Source: a bacterium (GTDB taxonomy: Bacteria > Patescibacteriota > Patescibacteriia > UBA10025). Taken from it: DNA of 32,881 nucleotides. Of this stretch, positions 13,661-22,515 are shown one piece after another. The stretch is from assembly GCA_021815445.1 (NCBI GenBank), contig JAKAGM010000001.1, forward strand, positions 370,829 through 403,709. The letters run 5' to 3'. Made by a program: the position numbers and the translations under genes. How positions within the stretch are numbered: position 1 is the stretch's first letter; each line of letters begins with the position of its first letter. Below the pieces are notes generated by a model, which was not told where the DNA came from, did no database searches, and saw nothing but the letters and a program-made list of their open reading frames with translations.

Positions 13661-13792
13661 TTCTGAAAATGTGAAAAGTTTTACGCTTATAAAACTTGGT
13701 GGTGTATCGTTATATTATATCTAGTTGTCTAGATAACTCTCTCCTCAAAGAATTATCGTGTAATGTGCGCATCCGCCTGATGGCAGATTTAA
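13584..13792 (-). ncRNA. Candidate ~210-nt structured RNA with own promoter and terminator
   Basis: A consensus promoter (13799-13827) would start an RNA near 13792, and a strong terminator ends it near 13584. Between them on the minus strand lie two more perfect hairpins, TATCTAG-ACAA-CTAGATA (13718-13735) and AAGTTTTA-TAAGCG-TAAAACTT (13676-13697). A 104-codon frame starts inside at 13661, but it lacks an SD and would cross the terminator. I do not recognise the RNA family. It could be a free small RNA or an attenuated leader for DNA further left. It sits between the exopolysaccharide operon and the orphan-gene array. Confidence 0.5.
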
Positions 13793-13798
13793 CAGAGA

Positions 13799-13827
13799 AG
13801 CATATACCATCCCGGGTGACCTGTCAA
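13799..13827 (-). promoter_or_regulatory. Consensus sigma70 promoter for the candidate RNA
   Basis: On the minus strand TTGACA (13822-13827) and TATGCT (13799-13804) are separated by exactly 17 bp. It is one of the best promoter matches in the window and faces the accessory array. Confidence 0.65.
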
Positions 13828-13878
13828 GACCCTGTGCGCGATTTTGATGCATTTACGGCTAATATTAGCTAAAACATT

Positions 13879-13907
13879 AAAAAAAGAATCCCCTATTTTT
13901 GGGGATT
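13879..13907 (-). terminator. Terminator of the exopolysaccharide operon
   Basis: AATCCCC/GGGGATT with a 7-nt loop is followed on the minus strand by CTTTTTTT. It lies 45 bp after the stop of the DUF4012 gene, the last gene of the operon. Confidence 0.85.
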
Positions 13908-13951
13908 AATCTCAAAGGAAAACTGCTTAAAAACTAGCCGGTGTGAATAAC

Positions 13952-16264
13952 TCAGTTTTTCTGCGCAACGAAGCCAAAAAACTTGTCTGTGGATAAGTCC
14001 TGGGAAATAAGCAGACGATCCTGCAAATGGGTAATCCTGTCATCGAGGAAGCTGTAAGAGAGATCGCCGGGCGGAGTGATGGTCTGGATGAACGCGGCAT
14101 TTTCTACCCCGGGTTGTTTCTCGACTAGGATAGAGTATTCGGCTGCCTTAGTGAGAAGGCCACGGAAGGTAAAGGTAAAGGGTAGCTGGTACTTAATAGT
14201 GGCCGTCGTGGAAGCGCCGGGGTCCACGGTAATCCAATTGCCAAAGACGGTCTTTCCGAACTCGCTGGTAATCCTTGTACCGGTGGCTTCGTCAACCTGG
14301 GGAGTACCCTCGACGGACTGGAGGTCCTGGTCAAAGGTATAGCCACTTTCAGGATTCTGAAAACGGAACGACGGGATCCGTTCAAACCCTTCAGCTGAAA
14401 TGAGCATACTCCCGTTCGGCACGTATACCCGCACATAGTCGACATTGGATACCCCCTCAAACTTGTCCTGAGGATTTCCGTGATGGACACGGGTGATAGT
14501 GAGCGTGTTTACGATTTTGCCGTCCGAGCCTATCTCAGTAGTGAGCCGCTGTAAATTTTCAATTACTCTGTCGGTCTTACCGCCGCCGATATTGGCATGG
14601 ACGACATAGAGATAGTCTCGCGCAGTCTGCAATATAGAACCGTCCCATCCAAGCTCCTGAACTGCACTGCTGACGGCGCTGTTATTCGAAAAATAGAGCA
14701 GGATGTCTTTTGATGCGAAAAGCGAAGCGAGCTGGCCTGAAAGTTCGAGAAACTTGTCGCCGGGCAGACTGAACACCTGATTGAGCAGTTTCGGAGTAAG
14801 TTCGGTAATAAAACGCTTGGGCTCGGTTCCCTGCGCCCGGGCCTCCGTATCAGCAAAGCTCTGCGCAAGCCTGACCACATTCTGGTCAGTCACCGTGACA
14901 TTGAAGTCCGGCATGGGAATGGGGCCGGTGAGCTTCAGGAACGCCTCAAGGACATCCGGCGTGAGAGCGACAACTCCATCGACTGTCGGACCGCCGCTTC
15001 GTTCATAGAACCACATGACTTTTCGCGCACTCGCGGGAAAATCCGGGAACCAATTTGCGTCCTGGATGTTCCAGGCGGGATTTACCAAATGAAGCGGCGT
15101 CGGTGAAATGACTTTTGTTGATAATTGCCCTGCAATATCATAGCTTCCGCCTTTAGGCACTTCGAGATTTTTTATTTGCCCCCCGTCGACGTCCATCAGC
15201 GCTAAGGAGCCTATAAACCCTCCTGTGGGACGGATTTCATTGTTATTCTGGAAAAGGAGCAGGAACCTCTGGGGAGAATTTACTCCCAGTAACGTGTACA
15301 TCACCCCTTCAGACTTTTTGAAGCGCTGCATCACTTCATTGAGTTTTGGGATATCGGACTTGATTGACAATACTTGGGTCTGAAACGGCTCAGGAACGTC
15401 CGACGTTTTTACTTTTTGTATTTCATCGCTTGCCGAGGCGAGCGCGTCCGCCGCAAGATCGAAATGCCCTGAGAAGGATTTGAGCTGGTTGGCAAAAGTA
15501 ATGCCGGAAAGCGTATCTGCATGGAGAAGCCCGAGTGATTGGCTGAGCTCCTGACCGGCGCGGCTAATATTTTTCCCTGCAACTATGATGTGTTGTGCGG
15601 ATGACACTTTTGGGACGACGGCAAGCAATTGGCCGAGTGTCTGGCTCGAAGTTTCGAGCTGTATCTGCGCGTGTTTGAACTGGGCTTCGGCATCCTGAAA
15701 TGCGGTCGTTGCCCCATTATAGTTATCGGCACTCACGGCCTTCCTCCCGGATTCAAGATCGTTGTACGCCTCAGTCGATGAACCGAGAACGCGGCCCTGG
15801 ATAATTTGCAGATGCTCAAGCTGGCTCAGTGCAAAAAGCGGTGAAACCAAAATAAGAGCAAGTACCGCAAACCCGGCCGCGCCGCGCAACCAGCGGACTG
15901 GATTTCCGCGAGGCGCTTCCTGGAGCGGTGGGGGCGCGGGCTCTTTTTCCAAAGATTTCGGCAGAGGCGGAGGTAGTGCGGCTCGCGCCTTCTTTTCACG
16001 CTGGGTAAATATGCCGAAAAGTAAATTGTGTCTTTTGGTATTACGGACTGTCGGGACAAATGGAGCCGGTTTGGTTAACGGTATCTCCTGATCTTTTTTC
16101 TTCGGCTCACGATTATGAGCCGCCGCCTCACGCTCAAGCATCATCGCCCGAAGATCGATTACATTTGCTTCGGGGATTTTGTTTATCCGAACCTCGCCTG
16201 CGGGCGAGACCGAGGAAGAAACTCCTTTGCCTGGTATTCGTTTGAATCGGACCCGGTGGTTCAT
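13952..16264 (-). CDS. DUF4012-family envelope protein
   Basis: This 770-residue protein has a long proline-rich cytoplasmic N-terminus, one transmembrane helix (about 126-147), an extracytoplasmic helical region and the DUF4012 core. The core is recognised from FLLLFQNNNEIRPTGGF (about 334-350) and from VDGVVALTPDVLEAFLKLTG. DUF4012 proteins are found in Gram-positive and CPR bacteria, often near polysaccharide genes. Their reaction is not established, and a role in attaching or processing cell-surface glycan is a guess from context. It is the last gene of the exopolysaccharide operon. Its start overlaps the stop of the preceding glycosyltransferase by four bases (ATGA), and a terminator follows. 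Confidence 0.88.
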   Translation of the reverse strand: MNHRVRFKRIPGKGVSSSVSPAGEVRINKIPEANVIDLRAMMLEREAAAHNREPKKKDQEIPLTKPAPFVPTVRNTKRHNLLFGIFTQREKKARAALPPPLPKSLEKEPAPPPLQEAPRGNPVRWLRGAAGFAVLALILVSPLFALSQLEHLQIIQGRVLGSSTEAYNDLESGRKAVSADNYNGATTAFQDAEAQFKHAQIQLETSSQTLGQLLAVVPKVSSAQHIIVAGKNISRAGQELSQSLGLLHADTLSGITFANQLKSFSGHFDLAADALASASDEIQKVKTSDVPEPFQTQVLSIKSDIPKLNEVMQRFKKSEGVMYTLLGVNSPQRFLLLFQNNNEIRPTGGFIGSLALMDVDGGQIKNLEVPKGGSYDIAGQLSTKVISPTPLHLVNPAWNIQDANWFPDFPASARKVMWFYERSGGPTVDGVVALTPDVLEAFLKLTGPIPMPDFNVTVTDQNVVRLAQSFADTEARAQGTEPKRFITELTPKLLNQVFSLPGDKFLELSGQLASLFASKDILLYFSNNSAVSSAVQELGWDGSILQTARDYLYVVHANIGGGKTDRVIENLQRLTTEIGSDGKIVNTLTITRVHHGNPQDKFEGVSNVDYVRVYVPNGSMLISAEGFERIPSFRFQNPESGYTFDQDLQSVEGTPQVDEATGTRITSEFGKTVFGNWITVDPGASTTATIKYQLPFTFTFRGLLTKAAEYSILVEKQPGVENAAFIQTITPPGDLSYSFLDDRITHLQDRLLISQDLSTDKFFGFVAQKN

Positions 16265-17388
16265 ATGCTTTTCGTATACGCAGCGAGCGTCCGCCGTGCC
16301 ATGTCCTCCCAGCTGAAACGAAGAATACGTTGCAATCCCTTTCTTCGCAGTGCATTCCGCAGAATCGGATCGCTAAGGACGCCTTCGGTAATCTGTATCA
16401 TATCATGAATGTCTTCGGGATCAAAGTAGTGTGCGGCGTCTCCAAGCACTTCGGGAATGCTTGTGGCATTGCTCGCAATGACGGGAGTGCCTGCTGCCAT
16501 GGCTTCGAGCGGCGGCAGACCGAAACCTTCATAGAGCGAGGGGAAAACGAAGAGCTCAGCCGATTCATAGAGAGCGGCGAGCTCCTCGTCGGATACGAAT
16601 CCTGGGAATCGTACCGATGATGCCAGCCCTTTGTCAGTAACCAATTTCTTGAGCCGGAGAAAAAAGTAGTCGTCGCGGCCGACAATGACCAAAAGAAGCT
16701 TCGGATTACGTTGAACTATCTTGCGGAACGCTTCAAGATACCGCTCAAGATTCTTATGCGGGTAGACGTTGCCGACATACAGCAAATAAGGCAGAGTAAT
16801 ACGGTGACGGGCGAGAAGTTCAGCCCTGAACGACTGACTCACATGTCCGCGCAATAGGTCGACTCCCTCAGTGATGACCTCGAGCCGATCCGACGTAATA
16901 TTAAAATGTTGAGCTATGTCGCGCTGGGTATAGTGTGAGACGGCTAACACTTTTTGCGCATGCGTGATGGCATGCCTGATGACTACTGAGTAGGCTTGGT
17001 GCTTAAAAAAATAGACAAACGGGTCCAGCGTCGTCGCGCGCTGTGTCGGGTAATGGGTAAGAATGAGATCATGAATTGTGACAATATATTTTCCATTGTA
17101 AAATAACGGGACGTTAAAATGAGGAAAGTGAACAAGGTCAAAAGAGTACCTATTGAGTAGTTTTGGAAACTCCAATTGTTCTCTGAGCGTGTACCACTTG
17201 AAGTCGGCAATGGCCTTGGTAAACCGCAGGTTGGTAGGAATGTACTCACCGATATTGTCATTGCGAAGAAAAACGGTGTACTCGTTTTTTTCGTCAAGAA
17301 TCTCGAGATGCTTAATGAGTCTCTCAGTATACCTCCCGAGTCCTTTGCTCGTTGAACCGTAAAATCTCGCGTCAATCCCAATGCGCAT
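16261..17388 (-). CDS. GT4-family glycosyltransferase
   Basis: The start at 17388 (MRIGIDARFYGSTSKGLGRY) matches the usual beginning of family 4 glycosyltransferases and lies 4 bp after the previous gene. In-frame codons upstream overlap that gene and are not used. The protein has 375 residues with two Rossmann domains (GT-B fold). The donor-binding E-x7-E motif is seen in FPSLYEGFGLPPLEAMAAG, and a glycine-rich turn in LLYVGNVYPHKNLER. It should add a nucleotide-activated sugar to a lipid-linked exopolysaccharide intermediate at the cytoplasmic face of the membrane. The sugar cannot be read from sequence. Confidence 0.93.
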   Translation of the reverse strand: MRIGIDARFYGSTSKGLGRYTERLIKHLEILDEKNEYTVFLRNDNIGEYIPTNLRFTKAIADFKWYTLREQLEFPKLLNRYSFDLVHFPHFNVPLFYNGKYIVTIHDLILTHYPTQRATTLDPFVYFFKHQAYSVVIRHAITHAQKVLAVSHYTQRDIAQHFNITSDRLEVITEGVDLLRGHVSQSFRAELLARHRITLPYLLYVGNVYPHKNLERYLEAFRKIVQRNPKLLLVIVGRDDYFFLRLKKLVTDKGLASSVRFPGFVSDEELAALYESAELFVFPSLYEGFGLPPLEAMAAGTPVIASNATSIPEVLGDAAHYFDPEDIHDMIQITEGVLSDPILRNALRRKGLQRILRFSWEDMARRTLAAYTKSI

Positions 17389-17392
17389 AAAG

Positions 17393-18529
17393 TTAAAGCA
17401 ATGAGGCAAATATATTATGGGTCTTTTCGGCCGCCTGACTCCATGAAAAATCCATGACGCGTTTAGCCCCCTTCTCAACGAGTGATGCGCGAAGAGATTC
17501 ACTTTCGACAAGCTGGGTGACGGCGCTGACAAAGGCGTCAACATCGTTCGGATCGCACAGAATCGCCGCATCTTCGGTAATCTCCGGGATCGAAGACACA
17601 TTACTCGCGATGATAGGCGTACCGGCGCTCATAGCCTCAAGAAGCGGGAAACCGAACCCTTCATACAAAGAAGGGAAGATGAAACATGACGCCGCCCGGA
17701 ACAGCGCAATCTTTTGCTCCGGCGATACATAGCCGACCTTATGGATACCTTCTAAAGATACCAACGATGTCGACAATAATCCGTCCTGTTGCCACACGCT
17801 TGCCCCGGCAATCACGAGATCAAACGATTCCCTGATACGCTTGGGAAGCCGCCGGTACGCCTCAACGACTGTGGAAAGATTTTTTCTCGGTTCGAGCGCT
17901 CCTAAAATCAAGAAAAACGGGCGGGCAATCCCGAGGGATGCGCACATACTCTTCGCTTGCTTTTCTGGCATCTTGGCAAACGGCTCAGCGGGAGCGCCGG
18001 AATAAACGACATCAATTTTAGTATCAGGAAAACCGTACGTCTCCATGAGATCCCGCTTAGTAGCATGAGAGATAGCGATGAGTTTGTCGGCCCGTTCGAA
18101 AACTTTTTGTGGTCTCGTGCAGCGATACCAAAGTTTCATCCGTGGGGAAAGCAAGTGGGAAAAATGGACAAACGACAGATCATGGACTGTCACCACGAGC
18201 CTGCACCTGTCGCTTACATTGACAAAGGGGAAATTAGGCGCGAAAAAAAGATCAAGCTTCCCGAGCAGGGCATCAAGCGTAGGCCGGTGAAAAAAGGCAA
18301 TGGACGAATTAAAAAGCTTATTCGGGACTCTGAGATGGACATCGCGAACATTTTGTAGTCGGGCAAAAGGAGTTTGCTGTCGCAGATGCGCCCCCCACCC
18401 GCTTGAGAATAATAACACAGAATCATCAGCGATGTACGGGACGAGCGCAGTGAGAAGTTCACGAGTATATGAGGTTATGCCGCCCGGCCACCGTTCTTGC
18501 AACGACCTAATATCAATACCAAGATACAT
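17393..18529 (-). CDS. GT4-family glycosyltransferase
   Basis: This 378-residue GT-B enzyme starts MYLGIDIRSLQERWPGGITS. It shows VHDLSFVHF in the acceptor domain, LGALEPRKNL at the hinge and the E-x7-E motif in FPSLYEGFGFPLLEAMSAG. It is clearly paralogous to the gene at 16261-17388, so the two probably arose by duplication and add different sugars or linkages. The gap to the upstream Wzz-like gene is a single base, which supports tight coupling in the operon. No SD is present. Confidence 0.93.
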   Translation of the reverse strand: MYLGIDIRSLQERWPGGITSYTRELLTALVPYIADDSVLLFSSGWGAHLRQQTPFARLQNVRDVHLRVPNKLFNSSIAFFHRPTLDALLGKLDLFFAPNFPFVNVSDRCRLVVTVHDLSFVHFSHLLSPRMKLWYRCTRPQKVFERADKLIAISHATKRDLMETYGFPDTKIDVVYSGAPAEPFAKMPEKQAKSMCASLGIARPFFLILGALEPRKNLSTVVEAYRRLPKRIRESFDLVIAGASVWQQDGLLSTSLVSLEGIHKVGYVSPEQKIALFRAASCFIFPSLYEGFGFPLLEAMSAGTPIIASNVSSIPEITEDAAILCDPNDVDAFVSAVTQLVESESLRASLVEKGAKRVMDFSWSQAAEKTHNIFASLL

Positions 18530-18530
18530 C

Positions 18531-19181
18531 TTATGAGTGGAAGCTTCCTGTATGCTGCGGAGGAACGGGTCTGTTTGACTTTACAAATGACAGGAGATAC
18601 GCCAAAACGGTCATAATGAGTAATCCGGCTACAAGTCCGATGGCCCCTATCAGCATAACGCTGGGCTTGCTCTGGATAATCACCGGAGTGGCACCGACTA
18701 TTTCAAAAAGTGCTTTCTGGTCGGCAGTCTGGTTTGCCACTTTTGCTTTGTCCTGGATAGTGCTAATCAGCGCTTGGGAAATTTTCTGGGCACTGTCCTG
18801 ATCCCGTTCAGTGAATGTGACGACAATATTCTGGGCGGAATATTTTTTTGCTTTAAACCTGGAGGTAAGCGTATTGATACTTTTCACCTGGGCATCGACA
18901 CCCGCCTTGCTATAAATCTCAAGCAGTACTGACGGGGTCAAAAACCAGCTCAGGACTGTCTGCGAAAAAAGGTCAGATGCCTGTATGGCATAGTATCCGT
19001 CATATTGATAATAGGGCGTTTCCTGCTTATTAATGCGGTTGATAGAAAAGGAAATTGACGTATCATACTGCGCCGGTGTTAGATATGCCGCCGTCGCTGA
19101 TGCTAGCGTAATAACGAGGACCCCTACAATAATCAAGCTGCGGAACCGCCAAATAAAATATGCTGGGTGTTGTGTATTCAT
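18531..19181 (-). CDS. Wzz/YveK-like polysaccharide co-polymerase
   Basis: This 216-residue protein has a short cytoplasmic N-terminus, a transmembrane helix (about 14-33), an extracytoplasmic helical domain and a second transmembrane helix (about 175-199). The LTPAQYDTSISFSI stretch after TM1 fits the Wzz fold. Such proteins set the chain length of polysaccharides or anchor the tyrosine kinase that controls polymerisation. No kinase domain is fused. Its position among glycosyltransferases supports the call. Sequence similarity within this family is low, so topology carries much of the evidence. Confidence 0.78.
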   Translation of the reverse strand: MNTQHPAYFIWRFRSLIIVGVLVITLASATAAYLTPAQYDTSISFSINRINKQETPYYQYDGYYAIQASDLFSQTVLSWFLTPSVLLEIYSKAGVDAQVKSINTLTSRFKAKKYSAQNIVVTFTERDQDSAQKISQALISTIQDKAKVANQTADQKALFEIVGATPVIIQSKPSVMLIGAIGLVAGLLIMTVLAYLLSFVKSNRPVPPQHTGSFHS

Positions 19182-19187
19182 ATAGCG

Positions 19188-20294
19188 CTAGTATGTCTTA
19201 GATTGAGATTTTTGCCAAGCCTCAACGACAAAATCCTTTATGCGTTGGTGGAACACTTCTTCGCTGAAACTTTCGGCATGCTTGCGTATCACGAGCGGAT
19301 CGAAGGTTCTTGTGCGCAACCTGATCACAGCGTCGGCGAGCGCTTCCCATGACTGTTCCTCAAAGAGTACTCCAGTCGTGCCATGCACGACAGTCTCCGC
19401 TGCCCCCCCTGCCTGATATGCTATAACAGGCTTTCCGCACGCCATCGCTTCGACGGGAGTGATCCCAAAATCCTCCACCTGAGGATGGATAAGCGCCGTA
19501 CAGCGTTTCAGATAATCGATTTTTGTTGCATCATCCACCCATCCAAGGAACGTTATATTGGGTTTCGAAATTCTCCGAAGCGCCTTTTCTTCTTCACCTG
19601 ATCCGATGACTACAAGCGGCAGATTCAGCTTATTGAACGCCTGGACAGCCATTTCAACTCGTTTGTAGGGGCGCAATCGGGAGATGATGAGATAAAATCC
19701 GTCGTGACGTGAAGAAACAGAGTACGGAGCAATATCAATAGGAGGAGGTATTACCGTACTGTCGCGCCTGTAGTATTTTTTAATTCGATCGGCCACATGT
19801 TGAGAGTTGGCTAAGAAAATATCAACACGGTCTGCGGCGATTCGGTCCCACACTCTCAGGTAGCCCTTGAATGCTTGCGAAAGTCTGCGAATCAACCAGC
19901 GGCTTTCGAGCTTGTCGATTATGAGATTATGATCGCTCCAGAGGTACCGCGTTGGCGTGTGGCAATAGTCAATATGCAATGTCCCGGGATGAGTAATGAC
20001 CCCCTTCGCGAGTCCGGAGCTGTCGGAGAGTACAACATCATACGCCGAGAGATCGTAGCTTTCTGTCGCGGCGATCATTAAGGGTAAAAACCACCTAAAC
20101 TTCCTCCGGGCAAGCGGCAGGTTGGCCAAAAATGATTCAGTGATCCGGGTGTCGCGGAAAAGATGATTTGTTTTTTCCTCGTCATAGATGAGGGTGAATA
20201 TCGGAGCATCAGGAAAAATGCGCGTAAAAGATTTCAGCACCGTTTCCGCGCCGCCAAGCTGGTTGAGATGGTCGTGAACGAGGGCAACCTTCAT
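19188..20294 (-). CDS. GT4-family glycosyltransferase
   Basis: This 368-residue enzyme starts MKVALVHDHLNQLGGAETVL, with the GGAE loop common in family 4 enzymes. It continues with DYCHTPTRYLWSDH, a motif seen in a mannosyltransferase-like branch. The donor site carries the E-x7-E pattern in QVEDFGITPVEAMACGKP. It is more distant from the two downstream GT4 genes than they are from each other. It probably acts early in the assembly line, just after the priming transferase, given that it is second in the operon. That order is inference. Confidence 0.93.
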   Translation of the reverse strand: MKVALVHDHLNQLGGAETVLKSFTRIFPDAPIFTLIYDEEKTNHLFRDTRITESFLANLPLARRKFRWFLPLMIAATESYDLSAYDVVLSDSSGLAKGVITHPGTLHIDYCHTPTRYLWSDHNLIIDKLESRWLIRRLSQAFKGYLRVWDRIAADRVDIFLANSQHVADRIKKYYRRDSTVIPPPIDIAPYSVSSRHDGFYLIISRLRPYKRVEMAVQAFNKLNLPLVVIGSGEEEKALRRISKPNITFLGWVDDATKIDYLKRCTALIHPQVEDFGITPVEAMACGKPVIAYQAGGAAETVVHGTTGVLFEEQSWEALADAVIRLRTRTFDPLVIRKHAESFSEEVFHQRIKDFVVEAWQKSQSKTY

Positions 20295-20301
20295 ACGCCG
20301 T

Positions 20302-21693
20302 TTAGCTTACTGAGCGCGCAGACAACACCACCCAGGGGGTGCGAAGCAAAATTCTCACGTCGAGTCCGACAGACCAGTTCTCGATATAGTAAACGTCAAG
20401 CCTCGCTTCATCGTCAAAATGAAGGTCGGATCTTCCTGAAATCTGCGCCATCCCCGTCATACCGGGCTTGATAGTCAACAGTCTTTTCTGCCATTTTTCA
20501 TACCGTGCAACTTCCTCGGGCTCATGCGGACGCGGACCCACGAGACTCATGTCGCCACGCAGCACATTCCACAGCTGGGGGAGCTCATCCAGGCTCAGCT
20601 TTCGGATCATCCTGCCGACCCGGGTGACCCGCGGATCGTCCTTGATCTTAAAAAGCGGGCCGTCACGGCGCTCATTGTACTGCAGGAGCTCTTTCTTGAG
20701 CGCGTGCGCATTCTTTATCATCGAACGGAATTTACGCAGCTTGAACGTCTTCCCTTTCTCCCCTACCCGGTCAAGCTTTTCTATAACAGGCCCGGCAGAA
20801 TCAATTTTGATAAGCACGGCTATACTGAAAAGCAACGGGCTGAGAATGATAGCCAGTACAGATGAAATCACCATGTCAAATCCGCGCTTCCATATCTTAC
20901 CCCAGCCATCAAGTCGGGTCCGCAAAACTTCCACGATTGGTATATCTACGATAGTATCGAGCTTGATGTGCGTCGTTTGGAATCCCAGAAGTCCCGCGAC
21001 ATACCGGAAAGCAAGATGATGTTCATCGGCGAATTCTTTGACGGAAAGCATGTCGGCTGACGGCATGGTCCCGTACCCGACAATAAGCTCATCAATTTGA
21101 TGCGATTGGATTTTGGGCAGTAACTCCTCTCGGAACGAATCGGAAAATGTGTCGCTCCGCAGCACCACCCGAAAACCAAGAGAAGTGTTTTTATGAAGCT
21201 GCTTGGCAAGCTCCTCGGTAAAAGCATCCGTTCCGATCACGACTACATTGCGCACGCCGATCCCCCGACGAAGCAGAAGTCGCTGTATCCATCTGATAAA
21301 TGACCTCCCAAGCGTCACCAGAACAAAGCTCAAGACCCACCCCGACACGACAATGAATCTGGATGAAAATATCTCACGTTGAAAAAACACGGTAATGATA
21401 ATGACAGTCATTGCCGCCGAACACCCGATAAAGATTTTTCCTATTTCGTCAAAAAGTCCGCGCGTACCGCGTACCGCGTAGAGGCCGCTCACGGCAAAGG
21501 TGAGTAAAAAGATACCACCAACACCGGCGACTATGACGAGATACTGCCGCAAGTCCATTGCATAAAATACAGGCCTCAGCCCCTGGACAAACTGCCCGAA
21601 ACGGAGCTGATATGCCAGCACCCCGGCGCAAAAAATCATGAGATAGTCCAAGGGAACAAGGAGCGCTGAAAATATGAGTTCTGATCGCTTCAT
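20302..21693 (-). CDS. Polyprenyl-phosphate hexose-1-phosphate transferase (WcaJ/WbaP-like)
   Basis: From the ATG at 21693 (MKRSELIFSALLVPLDYLMI) the protein has 463 residues. A GTG 14 codons upstream is possible but overlaps promoter-like sequence. Four or five N-terminal membrane helices and a CoA-binding-like central domain are followed by the bacterial sugar transferase domain (from about KIWKRGFDMVISS). The conserved catalytic part reads KLSLDELPQLWNVLRGDMSL and VGPRPHEPEE. Such enzymes start exopolysaccharide synthesis by moving a sugar-1-phosphate onto undecaprenyl phosphate. It is the first gene of the operon, immediately downstream of rnpB. Confidence 0.94.
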   Translation of the reverse strand: MKRSELIFSALLVPLDYLMIFCAGVLAYQLRFGQFVQGLRPVFYAMDLRQYLVIVAGVGGIFLLTFAVSGLYAVRGTRGLFDEIGKIFIGCSAAMTVIIITVFFQREIFSSRFIVVSGWVLSFVLVTLGRSFIRWIQRLLLRRGIGVRNVVVIGTDAFTEELAKQLHKNTSLGFRVVLRSDTFSDSFREELLPKIQSHQIDELIVGYGTMPSADMLSVKEFADEHHLAFRYVAGLLGFQTTHIKLDTIVDIPIVEVLRTRLDGWGKIWKRGFDMVISSVLAIILSPLLFSIAVLIKIDSAGPVIEKLDRVGEKGKTFKLRKFRSMIKNAHALKKELLQYNERRDGPLFKIKDDPRVTRVGRMIRKLSLDELPQLWNVLRGDMSLVGPRPHEPEEVARYEKWQKRLLTIKPGMTGMAQISGRSDLHFDDEARLDVYYIENWSVGLDVRILLRTPWVVLSARSVS

Positions 21694-21714
21694 ATCAACA
21701 AAGCGTGTAGCGTT

Positions 21715-21744
21715 ATATAACGTGTGCAAAAACACTCAAGTCAA
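21715..21744 (-). promoter_or_regulatory. Candidate promoter of the exopolysaccharide operon, overlapping the rnpB 3' end
   Basis: On the minus strand TTGACT (21739-21744) and TTATAT (21715-21720) are separated by 18 bp, giving a leader of about 15 nt. The -35 box lies within the last helix strand of rnpB, so RNase P RNA transcription and operon initiation may interfere with each other. Confidence 0.4.
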
Positions 21745-22360
21745 CCTATAAGCCGAATTCTGTCTCCAGTACCGCTTTTGCATTCAAAGAATTGAAAACA
21801 AAAGCGGTGCTGGAGGATGATTATCTATCTAGGCCTGTCATTGCTGACAGGCTCGTGCGGCCACCATCATACGCGTCGGGCGTACAATGTACCTGGCCTT
21901 GCGCCGGATAGGGTTTGCCCCTCGAGCCGCTCGCGCGGCACAAGCGTGCGCTCTTACTTCGATCTCACGTCTTTTTTACAGCCGGAGGTCTATTCCCTTG
22001 CCAGGGTCCCCCTTATGGGGAACGACGACACGGGACGCACGATTTCACCCTTACCCAGCACCACTTTTGGCTCCAAAGGAGTTTGGGAACAAAAGTGGTG
22101 CTGGGCGGTATGTTTCTGTTGCTTGATCCTTTCTCAAAAATAGAAAAGATGAAATCCCGATATCTCAATCGGGACACTGTCCCGAGGCTTCAAAACTTTC
22201 AGAAGTCTATAGAACTTCTAAAAATTTCTACTCCCGGTCGCATTTCGCGACTATCCTCCCCCCGCTCAGCGGGGCGGCGTTCGGACTTTCCTCCCTAAAA
22301 CAACACAGTATTGAGTGTTATTGAAGAGCAATCATCCGGTTGACTCGAGTGTTTTCGCAC
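21724..22360 (-). ncRNA. rnpB: RNase P RNA
   Basis: This is the catalytic RNA that trims tRNA 5' ends. On the minus strand the universal blocks appear in order: GAGGAAAGTCCG near the 5' end, AAGGGTGAAATCGTGCG, TAAGAGCGCAC, GGCAAACCCTATCCGG and finally ACAGAATTCGGCTTATA. The two ends pair in a 23-bp P1 helix (22338-22360 with 21724-21746) containing only two G-U wobbles. The gene is about 637 nt, well above the usual 350-400. The extra length includes two similar long hairpins (22054-22105 and 21764-21815) and an AU-rich hairpin near the 5' third. A strong promoter lies upstream. Ends are set by the helix and are approximate. Confidence 0.95.
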
Positions 22361-22382
22361 CCACAATTTGTGGGTAGAATAT

Positions 22383-22411
22383 ATAGTACAAAAAACGGCC
22401 ATTTTTGTCAA
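22383..22411 (-). promoter_or_regulatory. Sigma70 promoter of rnpB
   Basis: On the minus strand TTGACA (22406-22411) and TACTAT (22383-22388) are separated by 17 bp. Transcription would start near 22376. An 8-bp hairpin (ACCCACAA…TTGTGGGT) just upstream of P1 would be part of the precursor. Confidence 0.75.
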
Positions 22412-22515
22412 TGGAGCGGAAAATGTAAGATAAACATTTTTTATATGAGAACTTCGTGCCAAACGCTAACTTTCTGTCTACATCCAACGGCTTCCCGGCA
22501 ACTGCTTCGAAAAGG

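Noticed and set aside
13347-13661. A 104-codon minus-strand gene
   Set aside because: It has no SD, and the frame runs through a strong terminator and an alternative hairpin. Composition looks like translated non-coding DNA.
21817-22298. Protein-coding frames on the plus strand over rnpB
   Set aside because: They lie antisense to the conserved RNase P RNA core and have no start signals.
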